Assembly (NCBI GenBank): GCA_934725745.1
Contig: CAKVCH010000027.1
Coordinates: forward strand, 1 to 7,317
Direction of reading: 5' to 3'
Length of the DNA stretch: 7,317 bases
Origin: an uncultured Clostridia bacterium
GTDB taxonomy: Bacteria; Bacillota; Clostridia; Christensenellales; UBA1242
Both the position numbers and the translations under genes were made by a program. Below are positions 6,586 to 7,317 of the stretch, piece after piece. The stretch's first letter is position 1. Each line of letters starts with the position of its first letter. The notes under the pieces are model-generated. The model was not told the origin of the DNA and searched no databases. It saw nothing but the letters and a program-made list of their open reading frames with translations.

Positions 6586-6812
6586 TTTATCACCATAATT
6601 TTTTCGACTTCTTTTCGTTTTAAAGCGAGAACAAAATGTCGAATTTCAAGCAAAAAAACGCCACGCAATGTCGACTTTTTAAGTATTTCAACTGTTGTAT
6701 CTACAAACCCCAAATCAAGCAATCGCCTTTTTATTTTGTTACTTCCAGCAATTGATTTGATTTTATATTTAACACCAGTTTCACCACTGGATAAAGAAAA
6801 AAGATTGTCCAT
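6582..6812 (-). CDS. feoA: ferrous iron transport protein A (SH3-like)
   Basis: FeoA is a small cytoplasmic SH3-like protein that works with FeoB in Fe(II) uptake. The 76-residue sequence shows the family pattern: LSSGETGVKYKIKSIAG near the N-terminus, RRLLDLGFVDTTVEIL (about 29-44), the strand pair RGVFLLEIRHFVLALKRKE (about 50-68), and the final KIMVI. Its stop codon overlaps the feoB start as ATGA. The ATG at 6812 gives the expected family length, and I see no other start in frame. The 20 bases before it contain no purine-rich ribosome binding site, unlike spoIVA or the DUF378 gene here, and the start codon sits in a 12-bp hairpin (6802-6834). Translation may therefore be weak or controlled. 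Confidence 0.92.
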   Translation of the reverse strand: MDNLFSLSSGETGVKYKIKSIAGSNKIKRRLLDLGFVDTTVEILKKSTLRGVFLLEIRHFVLALKRKEVEKIMVIK

Positions 6813-6834
6813 ACTAAATAAATATGAACAATCT
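6802..6834 (-). promoter_or_regulatory. hairpin or operator-like dyad over the feoA start codon
   Basis: On the - strand AGATTGTTCATA (6834-6823) can pair with TATGGACAATCT (6813-6802) over 12 positions, with a single G-U pair and a 9-base loop. The feoA ATG (6812-6810) lies in the second arm. As RNA it could hide the start codon. As DNA it could be a repressor site. No T run follows, so it is not a terminator. Confidence 0.55.
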
Positions 6835-6885
6835 AAAATATATATTAAAATTATTTTTATAAAGTTTATCCTAGTCTTAAAGCCG

Positions 6886-6911
6886 ATTTAACATATATAA
6901 ATATGTTTAAA
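6886..6911. repeat. AT-rich dyad in the nrdR-feoA gap
   Basis: AACATAT (6890-6896) and ATATGTT (6901-6907) are perfect inverted copies four bases apart, and TTTA/TAAA extend the symmetry with one base offset. It lies about 80 bp before feoA, within reach of a feoA promoter, and could be an operator. The 169-bp gap 6813-6981 has several AT-rich -10-like strings (for example TATAAA at 6861-6856 and TATATT at 6842-6837), but none has a convincing -35. It contains no recognisable terminator for nrdR. Confidence 0.35.
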
Positions 6912-6981
6912 AGATAAAAATTTTTGTAAAACGCATTTTTATTTGAAAGCAATTTGATTGTGATTTGTGCTACAAAACATA

Positions 6982-7317
6982 TTATTGCATATCGTTAATG
7001 AAATTTATAAATGTTGTTAAATCTTTAAACTTTCTATAAACGGCGGCAAAGCGGACATATGATATTTCATCAATCTTTTTAAGTCTATCCATAACCATTT
7101 CACCTATTTTAGCGCTTTCAATTTCTTGTACGAGCGAGTTACTTATTTGTTTTTCAATTTCGCTTGCAATTTCGTCGATTTGGCTCATTGAAACTGGGCG
7201 CTTTTCGCACGATTTGATTATTCCGCGTTTAATTTTTTGTACATCAAACGCTTGCCTTGACCCGTCACTTTTTATCACCAATACAGGCGTACTTTCAATC
7301 ATTTCATATGTAGTAAA
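6982..7317 (-). CDS. nrdR: transcriptional repressor NrdR, 5' end cut off by the window edge
   Basis: NrdR senses ATP and dATP through an ATP-cone domain and represses ribonucleotide reductase genes by binding NrdR boxes. The 111 visible residues begin with FTTYE, which is the end of the N-terminal zinc ribbon of the family. The ATP-cone follows: PVLVIKSDGSRQAFD, then KRGIIKSCEKRPV, then IGEMVMDRLKKIDEISYVRFAAVYRKFKD. The frame is open to the last base, so the methionine at 7302 is internal and the zinc-binding cysteines lie beyond the window. The C-terminus (TTFINFINDMQ) is complete, and length to the family end is normal. In many clostridia nrdR lies near sigG, but here only the downstream side can be seen, where feoA follows after 169 bp with no clear terminator between them. 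I see no NrdR box pair in this window. Confidence 0.95.
   Translation of the reverse strand, partial: FTTYEMIESTPVLVIKSDGSRQAFDVQKIKRGIIKSCEKRPVSMSQIDEIASEIEKQISNSLVQEIESAKIGEMVMDRLKKIDEISYVRFAAVYRKFKDLTTFINFINDMQ

Noticed and set aside
7300..7302. Methionine codon as the start of nrdR
   Set aside because: The five codons before it read FTTYE, the conserved end of the NrdR zinc ribbon, so the gene runs off the window edge.

Overview
This is an AT-rich window from an endospore-forming member of the Firmicutes (Clostridia-like). The evidence is a full-length SpoIVA, which occurs only in endospore formers, NrdR and a Der-PlsY pair with clostridial-style neighbours, strong GGAGG-type ribosome binding sites and a tRNA with an encoded CCA. 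I cannot name a genus. No insertion sequence, prophage, CRISPR array or dedicated defence system is visible. The window is mostly conserved chromosomal core, and the points of interest lie in regulation and in unusual protein motifs.

Layout. The + strand carries a stand-alone tRNA-His (59-136) with its own terminator, then a 70-residue DUF378-type membrane protein (234-446). A strong bidirectional terminator (521-557) separates these from everything to the right, which is all on the - strand. In the direction of transcription (right to left) these genes are: the 3' part of nrdR, cut by the window edge; feoA and feoB, overlapping by ATGA; der and plsY, 2 bp apart; a rho-independent terminator that contains the plsY stop codon; and spoIVA behind a probable sigma-E promoter.

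Function. FeoA and FeoB form a ferrous iron importer. Der is a double GTPase for 50S ribosome assembly. PlsY makes lysophosphatidic acid, the first step of phospholipid synthesis. SpoIVA is the ATPase that forms the basement layer of the spore coat. NrdR represses ribonucleotide reductase genes. Der and PlsY probably have their own housekeeping promoter overlapping the feoB stop codon. spoIVA appears to be uncoupled from them by a terminator and a mother-cell-type promoter. The gpsA gene often found between plsY and spoIVA is absent here.

Main points for a second look: (1) FeoB has lost the usual G4 and G5 guanine-recognition motifs while keeping G1-G3, has an altered first gate motif and ends in a four-cysteine tail; (2) the feoA start codon has no visible Shine-Dalgarno sequence and lies inside a 12-bp hairpin; (3) a perfect 10-bp inverted repeat covers the spoIVA promoter; (4) PlsY has substitutions in otherwise conserved motif positions.
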